DNA of 64,000 bases from Apodemus sylvaticus (GCF_947179515.1 NC_067474.1:99261253-99325252); one strand, 5' to 3'. Positions 1 through 12,559 are shown, counted from the first letter of the stretch. Numbers and translations: made by a program. The notes: generated by a model from the sequence alone, not told the origin.

Positions 1-1019
1 GTTGTAGAAGGAGTGGAGATATAGAACGGCAGAGAGGGAGATGGACAGGGAGGCTGGACAGGAATACTCCATGAGAGAAGGGGGAGGGGAATAGGGAGAA
101 AAGGGACAGAGAGGATAGGAGAGCAGGAGAGTAAGAGCAAAAAGCTTCACTCTTAATGTGAGAAATGTCTGGGCAGTTGTTGAAGGGCTTTTGATAAAAA
201 GGCGTCTAATAACACAGTATAATGGAGAGGCATAAGAAGAGGATGCTCACATCCTGCTAGCATTCCCTGCTAGCATTTCTGATCTAGCAGAAGAGGGAAA
301 TCTGCAAGCTCTCAGTGGTGTTCTGGCCAGAACACTTTGGACAATGTTCCACAGCAGTGTTGAACAGGAGATGAATTAAGGAGTATTTGGAAAGCTTTAA
401 CTCAGCCAACACAGAGAATCCACAGATGGAAACTTCTCCAAATGCGAGAGAGAATGGGATGAAAAATTCCTCCAAGGTCAATTCAGAACCACAGTTGTGG
501 ATAATGCTATACGTAGAAGTCATAAGTCCGTAAAATCTACTTTCCAAGTTTGTAGATAATATAAAAGCTGGAGGCAGGGAAGATGGGAGAGGGGAAATAA
601 ACCAGTTTCAGTTTGGTTTGGCTTATTTCCTTTACAGAACTAAAGGAAATGACAAATGTTTTTCCCAGTTGAAAAGTGTAAGAATAGCAAGTCAGAGAAG
701 TAGGAACCATCCCAATAAATACTTGGGCTTCAGCATAAGAAAAACACTGAGGGGGAGTGGGGAGGTCAGAGATGATGCCCATGAATTGAGCAGACAGAGC
801 AGGCACACCAGGGGGACACCACAAGCACAAGTGCAGCAGAGTCAGCTCTGAGTCTTTCCACAAAGGCTAGGAGACATTGTCTTCAGGTCCCACTTGTGTT
901 CAATTGATTCTTGCTAGAATCAACTTAGTAAATGGCAGGATTCTGAAAAACGTGAAATACCATTTTGATAAATTGAGGAAATCACTGAGACACATCAAAA
1001 TTGAAAATGCATGTTGAAA

Positions 1020-1205
1020 GTCAGCAAAATTTCCTTGCAAAGGGCCAAATAGTAAGGATTTGGGGCATAGGCTGTGTCAGCTACTCAGCTCTGCCTCCAT
1101 TGCCTGAACACAGCTATAGGCAGCACCCACTGTGGTATGCAGGGTTCTGATGAGACTTTATTTACGAAAGCATATGCTGGCTAGAGTTTGGATTCAGCCC
1201 CTACC
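1020..1205 (+). mobile_element. Ancient hAT-type (MER58-like) DNA transposon fragment
   Basis: Reads tcagcaaaatttccttgc, then aagggccaaatagtaag, CTACTCAGCTCTGCC and actttatttacgaaagc, in the order of the mammalian non-autonomous hAT-Charlie elements that begin CAGGGGTCGGCAAAC. Terminal repeats are eroded. Related copies lie near 45072 and 47585. The exact family name is my recollection. Confidence 0.6.
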
Positions 1206-2550
1206 CACCAGTCAGAAAATTCAGTCAGGCACATTTCATGTACAGTTTACAGTTTGAAATGAATTACCCAGCAAGCAGAAAATAAAACTATCCACATTAG
1301 CAAATTCAAGACATTATGAATTTCTGAAGAGAAAGAAGCCAAAATCTTTGGCAGGAAGCATAAGGACGGGGTTAAGAATGTGTGGTCAGGTGGCCTTTCC
1401 CATTCCAAAAATATTTTCTGTACTTCCATCTGAACAATTGGGAGGCTTCAGCATTAAATAACTCCTAGTTGGCAAATGCATGTGAAACACTGAAGGTTGA
1501 AAAGTTGCCTTGGCCAAGTAGTGGTAGGAAACTCTTCATGAGCCTCAGTCAGTTCCGCAAAATAGCCTCACAAAATAAAAGCTCTTCTGCAAGCCTCTAC
1601 AGCTACTCTGATTTTTTGTTTCACAAGAATTCTCACCCACAAAGGAGGTCTTCTTGCAGTAATCTTTTCACCTCCTGCTTCAAACTTCCTAAAACTCAGC
1701 CTTGAATCATTGTAGCATCTATCTCTCTAACTACCAACGTTGGCACAAATTATCATCTGCCAAGAAGGTAGCCAGCCCACATACCTTCCTAGTTGGCCTC
1801 AGTAGATGATAGCATTTGGTCGTTTTAAAAATAAAAAAAAATAAGGTTTTTCAAAAGTCATTTCTCATTCCTGATCCCGGCATGCAATACCTGAATCAAT
1901 TTCTTATGTCTAAGCTTGTGCCTCTTCTCAAAAATGTAGAAAATAATACAAAGCCAGTAACATGGTGAATTAAATGATTTAAACTATGTGCACCTGTGTA
2001 ATAAGCATTGGCTCTCATTCCCCCCTCCCCTTTGTGGCATGTTTACCATAATCTCTAGAATATGTTGGCACATTTTACCATAATCTCTAAAACCTGTGAG
2101 CAGAAAAAGCAACATTCACCTAGAGATAAGGAAAAGACCCAACCCCCACTCTACCCAGGACTCTTAAGTTTTTTGTGCATGCTATTAAGTTTGCCCATTT
2201 GCTCCTAAATTTACTGCCTGTCAATTCTCATTCTTTTGATCTGGTTGTTTTATAGTTTTCTAAAATTACAGGTTTCTGGCTGTTTTTCTTTAAATTGTTT
2301 AGTGGTTAACAGTGTTAAAATGGTTATGGAAGAACTAGTTGTCCTGATTCTACCATTCCAGACTCAAGGATAGATCTGAGTCATTTGTTGCCAACCCAGC
2401 ATGCTCTGTGGCCATTGTCCCCTTCTCTTCTCCACAGCCCAACCTCTTACACAGCCAGACCCTTTCTCTCTCCTCTGTGTGCTGAGTTTATGCTGTTTCT
2501 TTAAAGCTCCTTGCCTCTGCTCCATTCACTCATCTCAAAAGTGCTCTCCA

Positions 2551-2647
2551 GGCTGAATATGATAGCACAAGCCTGCCGTCCAGCACTGGGAAGGAAAAGG
2601 CAGGAGCAATGCAAGTTCCAGGCAAACCTGAGCTATCTAGAAGACAC
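2551..2647 (+). mobile_element. Degenerate B1 SINE, sense
   Basis: Reads ggctgaatatgatagcac, then cagcactggg, aaggcaggagcaatgcaag and caggcaaacctgagctat, the order of the 7SL-derived B1 left half to middle. The right end is lost and divergence is high. Confidence 0.6.
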
Positions 2648-5023
2648 TAAGCATCATTAAAATAGTGCTGTGCAACATCTGTAATGTGTGGGTCTGGGCA
2701 TGAAGGAGGACCAGGAATGCTGTCATGGTGACGGGAGCAGCAGTCACTAGTCACTTCACATCCGTAGTGTATCATGTTCCCAGTCTTTGCTCTGTGCTCC
2801 AAATGCAGGAATCCACGAGGTACACCTAGGTAGGTGCTGCAATTCTCATTTATATAGGGGCCTCTCATTGAGAAGTTGAAAGAAATGACTCCTCCAAGGC
2901 CACAGAATGAATTCATGAGAACATTGACTTGGAATTCAGTCCAGAGAGTTCTGGAATCTGGGTTCTAGTCTGCTTTCCACCATGCATGGTTCTGTGTGCT
3001 CTTGATCACCTTCAGCCCAGTTGCTTTGAAGGTGGCTTAAACAAGAACTGACTCAACATGACAACACTCTGCTGAACATTAAAGAAGAAATGATAAGAGA
3101 CTCCTCACCCTTGAGCAAATAATTTATAGTGTAGCTTAAAAAAAAAATGAAACAGTATAGTTTGAAAAGATCTTTGTAGAACAAATGGGAAATCACATAA
3201 AGGAAGAATTCCTGTGAAACCCTAACAGGATAGAACTGGATTGGTTCAGGGTCGTAGAGAATTTGGAAAAGGAGAGAGGATGTGGAATTAGCTTTCCCTG
3301 AGCTAATTCCATAGAGGTCATGTCCTTTGTATAAGATCAGACAAACATAATAGTTCTATGGAAAAGTAACCTGAATATGGAGATGTGACCCAGTGTCATG
3401 TGACCCTTCTATTCTCACACACACACACCATCACAAGGGTCAAGCATTACTAATTACTAAGAAGAGATACTGGGAATAGAAATACCAAACAGTGGCTTGG
3501 AAGTTCTCTGCATTATGCATTAAAGTAGCAGTCTCTCTGCTTAGTAGGAAACATACTAAATCTACATTTTAGTAGCTGATAGACTGTAAAGGTAGAAAGT
3601 CAGTTTGCCAATGACTGACACTTACATCCTAGCAAGAGCAGCATAAGGTTCAAAAGCACAATCTTCCAGTCTCCAGCTTCAAGTATTAAGGACTCCTTTC
3701 TGTAAGAAATGGAGAAATGATGCAGGTTGTAAAGAGGCAAGCAGGCTAATGGATTTGAGGATTGAGTGAACTTTGACCCCTACCTTCTCGGTGTGGTGAA
3801 ATTGAATATGATCTACTATGTTCTATTTAAATTGATGCCGTCTGCTTTTGCTATTCTTATAAAGCAATTGTGTGGAAGTGTGTGCGTATTCCTGAGACAT
3901 CACTAAGATTTAAACCATGGTCCATTTTACTACTTTTTTTTCCAATTTTTAAATCTAAAACAGCTTGAACACTTGAAGAGACTTAGCAATGCCGTTGCCT
4001 TATGCTGCATCCGGTAAGGTTCCTTTAGGATACAGGGATGCTAGTATCAAAGATAATAACTTACATAGCTATCTTTCTCTTATTAGCTTCTTTGAAGTAA
4101 ACTGGCATGTAACTGACTTAGAGAAAAATATCCAAAGATTAATGACCGTGTGCATGAATGAGTGGGTGTGTCAGCTCACAGTCTCCTGTTGCTCTATGTC
4201 ATCCCCATGCAGCTGCGGCTCCACTCAGTGCTGCAGAAGCATCCCCAGGACCACCGGATGCTCTAGAATAGATACTAATAATACTAAGGTAATACTAAAC
4301 AACTACAAATCCTCCCTTAGGCTGATATATTCTGTTTTCTTCTCCATTTTTTTAAGAACAGAACTGCCCATACATAGCTAGATTGAGGGATACAGTCCTA
4401 CTCCTGCCTTCCCTCTGACAGAGGTAAAAAAAAAAAAAATAGCAACACAATAATATGTCCATGGCTAACAACTGAGCTAAAGAGACTCATTCTTTACCAG
4501 ACTTGTCAAGTCCCTAGCGGTGGTGCTGAACTGCAAAGCCATTGAGCCTAGAGGAACCCTGCAAAAGACACAATAAAGAAAACAGAGTGGTTATCCGGTT
4601 GGGGGACATTGCTGAGGCAGGAGACCCAATTCCTGGCATTCAGTTAACTGCCACTTCTCAATAGTCCTCCTCCTTCTTGAACAGGTGACCCATTGGTGCC
4701 TGCTTGATCCCCAGGGATGAATGTTAACACCAGTGGGTAGTTCCTTGACACTATGAAATTAGAAAGGACCACCAAGGTGGAAAGTACTGGTCTAGAAATG
4801 TCACAAATGTCATACTTTTGTATGGCATAAATGGTGTTCCACCTAAGACCTTCCTACCCCAGGCCCTGGATATCTTAGTTCCTACCTTGTCTCTCTAACT
4901 CTTCTAGATACCTGCCTCTACATACACTTTCTAGGTTTTGTCAGCCTGGGTGAGTCATTGAACAATCAGCTTGAAGGCACCACCATTAATTGCTAATCTG
5001 CCATGATAGAGAATGCAGTTCTT

Positions 5024-5370
5024 TTATTATTATTAATCATTCCACTCATTTATATCTCAAATGATCTCCCACTTCCTGGTTACGCCTCCACAAACCCCCG
5101 ATCCCACATATGCCATCCTCCTCTCCCCTTTTCCTCTATGAAGGTGCTCCCCCACCCACCCACCACTCCACCCCACCACTCCAGCATCCCCCCTATGCTG
5201 GGGCATCAAACCTCCACAGGACCGAGGGCCTCCCCAACCATGATGACAGACAAGGCCATCCTCTGCTCATTATGTATCTGGAGCCATGGGTCCCTCACTG
5301 TATACTCCTTGGTTGGGGTCTAGTCCCTGGAACACTGGGTGGTCCGGCCAGGCAACATTGTTCTTCCTAC
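5024..5370 (-). mobile_element. 5'-truncated L1 (Lx-type 3'UTR), antisense
   Basis: Antisense L1 3'UTR: tttattat at the tail side, then gctggggcatcaaacctcc, gacaaggccatcctctgct and gagccatgggtccctcac, a block common in murine Lx L1s. A perfect 16-bp target-site duplication, agagaatgcagttctt, flanks it at 5008-5023 and 5371-5386 and fixes both boundaries. Open frames inside are accidental. Confidence 0.85.
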
Positions 5371-6173
5371 AGAGAATGCAGTTCTTAGAAATGGTATAAA
5401 TCTAGAAAGAGAAAGTCAGTGGATAGACAGCAATTAACTCTTGTAATCTTTTTAGATAGACAAAAATATCAAAAGTATTACGTGGCTATTCTAGAGTTGT
5501 CTCTTCGTGACCTTGAAGGGCAAGTTTTACTTCAATATACTGGGCATCTTCTCTTAGAAAACCATCAACAATACTGCGGTAGAAGAAAGCAATATGACCT
5601 GTGGTCTGCACCCATGTTTCCAGGTTAATAAAAACAATACATGTTTATTCTAATGTCTAGAATTTAAACATATATAATTTCTTTCAGACAACAATAATCT
5701 TGTCAATAATTGTTTCATAGCTTCTTCTCATCTACTGTAATGCCAAACAGGTACCTTCTTTTATATCTTAAAGCTCTGTGATCTTCCTACCATCTAACTA
5801 GAATCCACTCCTCCCTTGTAACTTTTCATTTTCCTTAATAAACCTTTTCCCAAATCTGTGGGGGCATTTGTTTTAGCATCCTTTCTCATGCTATGTGTTA
5901 TGCGTATTCCATATAACAACTGTTGTCTGTTCCAATTATTAGCATTAGAGCAGGTAGTCATCACACTTTTAAAAATAATCAAAACCCCAATCTGAGATCA
6001 CCAACATGCCTATCAAATCAATGAGAGAGCCTGGGTTTCCTGACTACACTATCTTGTCTTTCTGGGTTGCTAGAACATAGTTCTCAATACATCCCTACAC
6101 ATCTTCCCCATACTGAGTTACAAAAGGAGTCAGCTGACTTGACCAGGTCTACATTTCTTTTCTGTTGCTCCAG

Positions 6174-6301
6174 GATTCTTCTCCAGCCAGATGATTCCTT
6201 ACAGATCTTGGCACCAGTGGAAGCTGATGTGGGTTTCTATACTTGCAATGCCACAAATGCCTTGGGATATGACTCTGTCTCCATTGCTGTCACATTAGCA
6301 G
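6174..6301 (+). CDS. Adamtsl1: Adamtsl1 internal exon A: second half of an Ig-like domain
   Basis: A 128-nt exon bounded by a pyrimidine-rich acceptor (AG at 6172-6173) and a CAG|GTAACC donor. It begins with the third base of a codon, carries 42 complete codons and ends with the first base of a glycine codon (entry phase 2, exit phase 1). Residues read ILLQPDDSLQILAP near the start and contain the Ig C-terminal signature DVGFYTC, with the domain's second cysteine at exon residue 24. An N-glycosylation sequon, NAT, follows that cysteine. Punctin-1 is a secreted extracellular-matrix glycoprotein with thrombospondin type-1 repeats and Ig C2 domains and without the metalloprotease domain of true ADAMTS enzymes. 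The assignment rests on recognising the ADAMTSL1 Ig block and on perfect frame joining to the next exon (g + ga = Gly, then KPLVKT). ADAMTSL3 is the nearest paralogue and fits less well. Confidence 0.93.
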
Positions 6302-7130
6302 GTAACCTAAAAACCCCTGACCACTTCAATCCAGAACTCCTTTTAACTAAATGCCTATAATATGTCACTCACACCTGGGATGCATAGATAAATGTGACCC
6401 AATCCCCAAACTGGAGTTTTAGTCAAGTGTACTCCTGCCAATGCTTTCCCCGTATCTATACAGGTTCAACAAAACTTTCTGCACATTGTGCCTGAGATTG
6501 ATGAAACTCAGAGGATAATCCTTCCATGGTTGTGGTATCGAAACAGTGTACTTTCATAAAACTTCTTAGCCTGGGACAAACCCTTGCCTTTGAAACCATA
6601 AGAGAACTTAGATACTGACTGAGCCAAGACCTTGTTTCTTAGTGGCCAGGCAACCAGAAGTCACACCTATGCATAGCTGATGTGAGAAACAAGAAGGGAC
6701 TGAGGTCCCCTAAAGCTCAGCTCCCCTTGACCTCCACACCCCACTGATCCTATCGAGACAGGATCCTTTTACTTAGACCTGGGCTGACAGCCTTTGTGTG
6801 TGTGTGGGGGGGGGGTGCTGCATGTGTTTGTATTTATTCTTTTCAATTGCTGCTCCCATCAGATGATTCAGTAGATGCTAGGACAGCCAGCTTCACCCAC
6901 ACTGACCTCATCCGTCCGTGCGGGGATTATGTTGTCACACTGTACTCCAGTCACACATGCTACTCCCTTTCATATCTGTTTTTGCAACAGTGTTTCTGAT
7001 CCTATGACCTAAGGCTCATCTGGAAAGGGACCTTTAGTAGCTTTGCAAGGAAGATGAAAGTTGATAATGAATAAGGCAGGCTAAGGTGCCCTGAGGTAGA
7101 CTATAGACTCTGCTGGGGTTAGTGTGCATT

Positions 7131-7132
<2 letters not shown>

Positions 7133-7177
<45 letters not shown>
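7133..7177 (+). repeat. (TG)n microsatellite
   Basis: About 22 uninterrupted TG dinucleotides. The His/Thr or Cys/Val frames over it are artefacts. Confidence 0.97.
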
Positions 7178-7180
<3 letters not shown>

Positions 7181-7873
7181 GCGTTTGCTTTTCCCTAATT
7201 GCATTCCAGTTCCAATCTTCACTCTTCTCTCTATACAGAATCCAGATGTTCAGCAACAGTCTTCTAAAATCTCTTCTTCTGTCTACTCTCCAACCCACAC
7301 CTACATGGGCACTGTTGACATACTTCCAATTGCTAGTCAATGGGGGAATTAACTCTCTTGTTTATATTGAGCTAGATACAGTTCAGCTCTGCCACAGACT
7401 AAATACCCTCATTTGCTGGAATTTAATTCAATGGATAGAAACCTGGGATTAAGCTATTATAACACCAGGCTCATCACATCAGGCTCATCTTCAACTCTTT
7501 GAAGGCAAGCTGTTGGAAGCTGCCAAAAGTTTCAAAGACAGAGAAGAGAAACAGAGGGTCTAAAGAGGCACCAAGAAAGGGGCTGAGTGATAAAGTATGA
7601 CCATAGACACCTTGCCCAGGATCTAGGAACAACACGCCCATCCTTAAGCTGCTGGATTGTTCAAGTCTTCTGTCAGACCTTTCAAATAGCTCCTCTAAAA
7701 GCAAGGTGGAAAATGTTGGTGTGCCTAAAGATCATGTTTGCCAGCTACACCTCCACCAATGCTGGGAAACATTCAGTTATAAAACTCAAGGTTGGGGTTT
7801 CTAAGTGCTGACAGATTAGGGAATGCAGTAGTACTGCCTACCTAAAATAGAGAAATAGCTAGGATCCTGCTCA

Positions 7874-7999
7874 AGTCGTGCATAGTAGCTCACACCTTTC
7901 ATCGCACTATTAAGCTGAGGCAGGAAGATATGAGTTCTGGGCCAGCCTGAACTACTTATCCAGCAGAGGTTCCTTAGTGAAACCCCATCTCAAAACAAA
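7874..7999 (+). mobile_element. B1-like SINE, sense, diverged
   Basis: The order gtgcatagtagctcacacc, ctgaggcaggaagatatga, ggccagcctgaactac and aaccccatctcaaaac follows the 7SL-derived B1 consensus, ending in an A-rich tail. Confidence 0.7.
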
Positions 8000-8049
8000 G
8001 ATACTGCTTCACAATATGTTATATGAGCTAGACATAACCTGAGATTAGA

Positions 8050-8222
8050 GGTGGGAATGCATATTGAACACTTCTACATTTGGTTACCAGTTATACTTGT
8101 TATTAGCTACATGATCTTGTGGGAAAGGTGTACAACCCCAGAGTCTTGGGTATCAGTGAAATTAATATTACCCACAGGGTGGCATGAGATTAAATAAGCC
8201 TGTAGGTGTATAACTGATGAAT
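8050..8222 (+). mobile_element. MIR SINE, sense, diverged
   Basis: Reads ttagctacatgatcttgtg, then tcagtgaaattaatattac and ggcatgagattaaataa, following the MIR core order. Ancient and eroded; boundaries approximate. Confidence 0.5.
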
Positions 8223-8351
8223 GCTGGGAATAGAAGAGGTCATCTTCCCCAGAGAAAAGTATACCAGTCCAGAGCCAAATACTCAGGCTTGAACACATAC
8301 ATACAAGTAACATTATATGTACCAAGTAAGTTATATTTAGGAATATATATG

Positions 8352-8352
<1 letters not shown>

Positions 8353-8396
<44 letters not shown>
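8353..8396 (+). repeat. (AGAT)n microsatellite
   Basis: Eleven perfect AGAT tetranucleotides. Confidence 0.97.
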
Positions 8397-8516
8397 GCAA
8401 TAACAATAACAGCCTATAAATTTGAAAGAGAGAGGAGAGGGGAGAGGATTATATGGGAGGGTTTAGAGGAAGGAAAGGGAAGGGATAAATGTTGTAATTT
8501 ATCTTCTCCCTGTGTG

Positions 8517-8519
<3 letters not shown>

Positions 8520-8565
<46 letters not shown>
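8520..8565 (+). repeat. (TG)n microsatellite
   Basis: About 23 TG dinucleotides, 120 bp from the AGAT repeat and separated from it by a purine-rich stretch (8430-8485). Confidence 0.97.
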
Positions 8566-8567
<2 letters not shown>

Positions 8568-8576
8568 CAAAAAAGC

Positions 8577-8632
8577 TTAGAGCAGTGCTGGTAACACCAT
8601 TCACACTCAGTAAATGTTAGCTTTCCTTCTCT
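8577..8632 (+). mobile_element. MIR 3' fragment, sense
   Basis: cttagagcagtgctggtaac followed by ctcagtaaatgttagc matches the 3' part of MIR. Confidence 0.55.
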
Positions 8633-8828
8633 AGCTCTTCTAAAGTGAAAGCCCCTGAGAACAGCTCCCAGACTGGAAAACATCAACCCAGCTTTGTGTC
8701 CATGCTGTCTGTCCCAGCTTTGTGTCCACTCTAACCTGAGTCTTCAAAACTAACTTAGTGCACTTGTGGCCAGATTCTTGTAAATTCTGGTGCTGCTTAT
8801 CCACTTGGAGAAACTGCAGTGTTCTTGG

Positions 8829-8829
8829 T

Positions 8830-8860
<31 letters not shown>
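8829..8860 (+). repeat. (TTTTG)n microsatellite
   Basis: About six TTTTG units. Confidence 0.9.
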
Positions 8861-9049
8861 CTGGACTTCCATTTAAATGTAAGTCAAATGGAAAGAAAAC
8901 TGAGGCTCGTGATAAGTGCCCTGATACTTTCATAAGAAAAGTCTATGCTTTGGTCCTGTGGGTGCCCCTCGTGTAGCTCCAGAGAACCTCAGAGCACAGG
9001 TTTGCATCAGACTTGATCCCTTCCTAAGAAAGAACTTATGCTGTCTCTT

Positions 9050-9205
9050 AATTTGCTGACTTCATTTCTTCATCAGTCCAACCATGAGAATCATTAATAC
9101 CTCCCAGAAATAGTCTGTGATGATTAAATTAACTCATTAGTGTAAAATGCTTAGAACATCATGCCCAGCATGCCTTAAGTGCTCACTGACATTATTTGTA
9201 ATGTG
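9050..9205 (+). mobile_element. MIR SINE, sense
   Basis: Reads gatgattaaattaactc, then aatgcttagaacatcatgc and cttaagtgctcactgacat, matching the MIR 3' half (GGATTAAATGA... CTTAGCACAG... GTGCTCAATA). Confidence 0.7.
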
Positions 9206-11099
9206 AACCAGAATCAACTCTAGAGCATGGAGAAACCCTTTTTCAGAGACACAGTGCTTACCTTGTGAAGACCATTTTTCTCAGTTGGTTCTCTCAGGCA
9301 GCTCGAGAAGCTGACTTAGACAACTGTGAACTGTTTAAGCATCTAGACTGAGGTGGCTTCTGATAAGAATTGTTTCCAGCAAGGGAGGTAGCTTGCGATG
9401 AGAACACAGGGAGAGGCCCAAGTCTCATTTTGAATACCACGTACTTAATGTACAGGTATATCCGTGCTAGGGAAAGAGAAGTTGTTGATTTGTACAGATA
9501 GCAGCAAGAGATTGGAACACCATCTTGGCCAGTGAGTTCTGCTTTGAGTCACATTGCTAGGAAGCCTTCCCAACTAGGATAGCGCTGGCAGTGTCTTGAA
9601 GCAAAGCAGTAGTTTCCTGGTAAATTGCTTCCGTCTGGCTCGCTTAGCCCCACTTACCAATACAGATGAGAGCCTCTCCAGGTGTGGACCGCTGCTGAAG
9701 TCATACCCAAAACGGAAGTGATTCTGGTTGTCACTGATTTTATAAGATCACAAAAAAAGATACTATAAGGCCAGTTTGGCATCATCAGTGGAAAATGAGA
9801 AGATGAGAGCTAAGGGGTGGGTGTATCTGTCATGGAAAGAAGAGAGCTCAGATGAGCTCATCTCAGGTTTGCACCGGGAGCTAGAAAATGCTTCTCCTTT
9901 CCTGGCAAGTTTTTCCGCCTTTTTGTGAGTTGAGTAGCTGACACATTTTATGTCTAATAAAGAGATCAGAGAGCCCCTTCTAAGAAAATGAAACTAAAAT
10001 GGTAGTTGTTTTGAAATTCTTTCTCTACCCCTCCTCATCATGACTTAGTTGCTACAATAAAAAGAAAAGTATTTGTGTAATGTTGAGTCATTACAAATTA
10101 GGGGTCCTGAAATGTTGAAACTAGCAGAGAATTTTCTCCATCGAGTTAGACCTGAAGAGGGCCTTATCACCAGTAGCAAAGTCTGATAAAAGAAACTTTT
10201 CTCCAGGGCCCAGATCACAAAGAAAGCTAGACAAGTTTGACTGTGTCCCATTGGTAGCCTGAGTCATTTGGTGCTAACCAATGACTGAGTCAGCCTGCCC
10301 CTAAGGACCTTATTACTGTCTAGAATGGTAAATGACCAATGCCTTAACTTCTTAAGTACAGAAGCATAAAGAGTCACCAAAAATCTGCACTTCTATAAAG
10401 CTTAAAGCTAAAGATGAGAGTAGAGCTAATTTACTTAGCTCCCAAGAAGGCCTGGTGAAACAAATCAGGGACCAGAAAGTATTGCAGGAAGGCTTACCCC
10501 AACCCTATGGAAAAAGAAAAACTTCCTCATCTATCCTATGGGGTACAGAAGATAAGTAGTTGGACAGATGGGGGTTTTTTAGGAGAGGTTGCAACTGCCT
10601 AGATCCACATCCATGATGCTTCCTTTGTCTAGAACGCTGTATGCAACAGGCAAAGGAAATGACAGAACTCTTATCTGCCTGTTCTCCTGATGTGTCAAGT
10701 TCAGTTGATTAATTAGAAAAGATAGTGGCAGGAACCCAAGAACCATGACACTCTGGCATAGGCAAAAAGAAATACCTAAGGAGATTAGTAATAGAACTGA
10801 GGCAGCCGGGACATGTTCAGAAAAGGACTGTAAGCCACACTCATGTCTTCTGATGCTCAGGACCCTGCAGGATTTCTACCGAAACACACTGAGTAAACAG
10901 AATTTCAAGGGTAAAGAAATTCCGATTCTTTCTCATACTTGTTCAGGTTAACCAGTAGCCACAATGGGACCCCAAATGACTACTAATTTTTTTTCAGATT
11001 CCTTGAGATATGATTTATGTTTTGTAGAATCCTTCCACCATGAGTGCACAGTTCAGATATTTACTCAACAAGTCTGTATCTTTTTGTAATTATTTCCAA

Positions 11100-12170
11100 A
11101 AATGAGAGTTTCTTGCATTTTAAAAAGTTTCATCAAGGTATTGTCCATATATAGCAGACAATTTCACAGAAGTCAATGGCATATGGTATATTCAGAGTTC
11201 TGCATCTGTCATCACATTGACCTTTAGAGCACATCCTCATTCTTCCCAAAATCAACTTCATACCCCTTAGCCATCATTCACTAACCTCCCAGGAAAACTA
11301 CAAAGCATTTCACCTCTACAAAGCTGTCTGTCCTGAACAGGTTTATGTATGATTACGTAAATGGAATCATACAGTACTTTGTCCTTTGCTACTAATCTTT
11401 ATCATTGGGCAAAATAATGATGATACTTTATACCACCACCACCACTGCCGCAGCCACCACCACCTCCACCACCACCACTACCACTTCCACCACCACCATT
11501 GCCACCTTCACTACCTCCACCACGCCACCTCTACCAGCACCACCGCCATAATACTACCTCCTCCACCACCACCACCACCACCACCACCACCACCACCACC
11601 ACCTCCACCTCCACCACTACAACCTCCACCACCACCACTATATCACTACCACCACCAACAACAACACCTCCATCATCACCACCACCTCCACCACCACCAC
11701 CATTACCCCTTGTGGCTATGCCACATCCCCTTATGGCTAAATGATTCCTCTTTAAGGACTGTTATTACTCAGAGCAGGGTAATAGTCCACTATATGAATC
11801 GGCCACCTTTCATTCTTCATTTCCTCAGGTGGTAGAGTAGATATGTGTGTCATTTCCACTTTGGGCTATAATAAATAATGATGCTGTAAAGATTCCTGTG
11901 CAAATTCACATATGGCAGCTATAAGTTTCTTCTCTTGGCTGACTCATTTCTAAAAGTGTAAATGTTCCCTTATGTAGAGCATTTACATTTACCTTTTAAT
12001 GGATCGGTCAACTTTGTTCTAAACAGATGAATCATCTCACATCTCCATTAGCAGTGTAAAGAACCCTAGTTTCTCCACGCCCTCTCTGCTTGTTACTGTC
12101 TCTCACTTTTATTACAACAGTCCTCATGACTAGTAATGTTAAGTATCTTTTATTGTTTTCATTAGTGTAA
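11100..12170 (-). mobile_element. Ancient L1 (L1M-type) ORF2 end/3'UTR, antisense, split by CCA repeat
   Basis: Antisense mammalian L1 3' part: aatggaatcatacagtactt, then after the CCA tract gctataataaataatgatg, tcacatctccattagcagt and gttaagtatctttta, in the order of old L1M copies. It is interrupted by 271 bp of trinucleotide repeat. No intact frame. Confidence 0.65.
11432..11702 (+). repeat. Long (CCA)n trinucleotide tract
   Basis: 271 bp of imperfect CCA/CAC triplets with occasional T, G or CAA interruptions, purest near 11563-11602. It is open in all three forward frames, giving His-, Pro- and Thr-rich translations of no biological weight. It lies within an old L1 remnant. Confidence 0.95.
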
Positions 12171-12290
12171 AAGATACCGGTAGCAACTTCTCACATCTTC
12201 CCACCTTCTCCTCTTCACCCAGCCAAGCATCATTTTGCCCCTCATGTTTTCTTTGTTGCAATTGTAATTTTGGCTCCATATATAATATAT

Positions 12291-12404
12291 CTAGATAGAT
12301 AGAGATATAGAGAGAGATAGAGATATAGAGAGAGAGTGTGTGCATGTGTGTGTGTATACATATGTGTGTGTGTATGTGTGTGTGTATATATGTATATATA
12401 GTGT

Positions 12405-12448
<44 letters not shown>
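12291..12448 (+). repeat. Compound microsatellite: AGAT/AGAG, then (TG)n
   Basis: Starts with AGAT/AGAGAT units, passes through TGTGTATA mixtures and ends with about 20 TG units (12408-12448). Confidence 0.95.
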
Positions 12449-12449
<1 letters not shown>

Positions 12450-12559
12450 ATATTCATTCCTACTGCTACGGTTACAAGTTAACATGTATTTCAGGGCCTG
12501 AACCACATTAAATACTCTCATAGATCATACAGTCCTATAGGTAGAAAGACTGATGGTTG

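Larger units (their letters stand above)
1..6173 (+). other. Adamtsl1: Adamtsl1 intron (3' part), upstream of first visible exon
   Basis: Non-coding sequence ending in a long pyrimidine tract and an AG at 6172-6173. Positions 1-140 are purine-rich. Recognisable repeats are a hAT-type fragment near 1020-1205, a degenerate B1 near 2551-2647 and an L1 fragment at 5024-5370. In the stretches 141-1019, 1206-2550, 2648-5007 and 5387-6173 I recognise no gene or repeat. The exon that should supply the first half of the Ig domain continued at 6174 is not visible, so this intron exceeds 6.1 kb. Open frames here (for example 3989-4381) show no domain or splice support. Confidence 0.8.

Noticed and set aside
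3989..4381. 130-codon plus-strand frame with a Cys/Ser cluster
   Set aside because: No Ig or thrombospondin pattern and no splice sites that fit the Adamtsl1 frame.
7034..7352. Overlapping short frames rich in His/Thr or Cys/Val
   Set aside because: Translation of a TG microsatellite; the same applies at 8414, 12242, 21177, 31203 and 41868.
11386..11835. 149-codon His/Pro-rich open frame
   Set aside because: Pure translation of a CCA repeat, open in all three forward frames.
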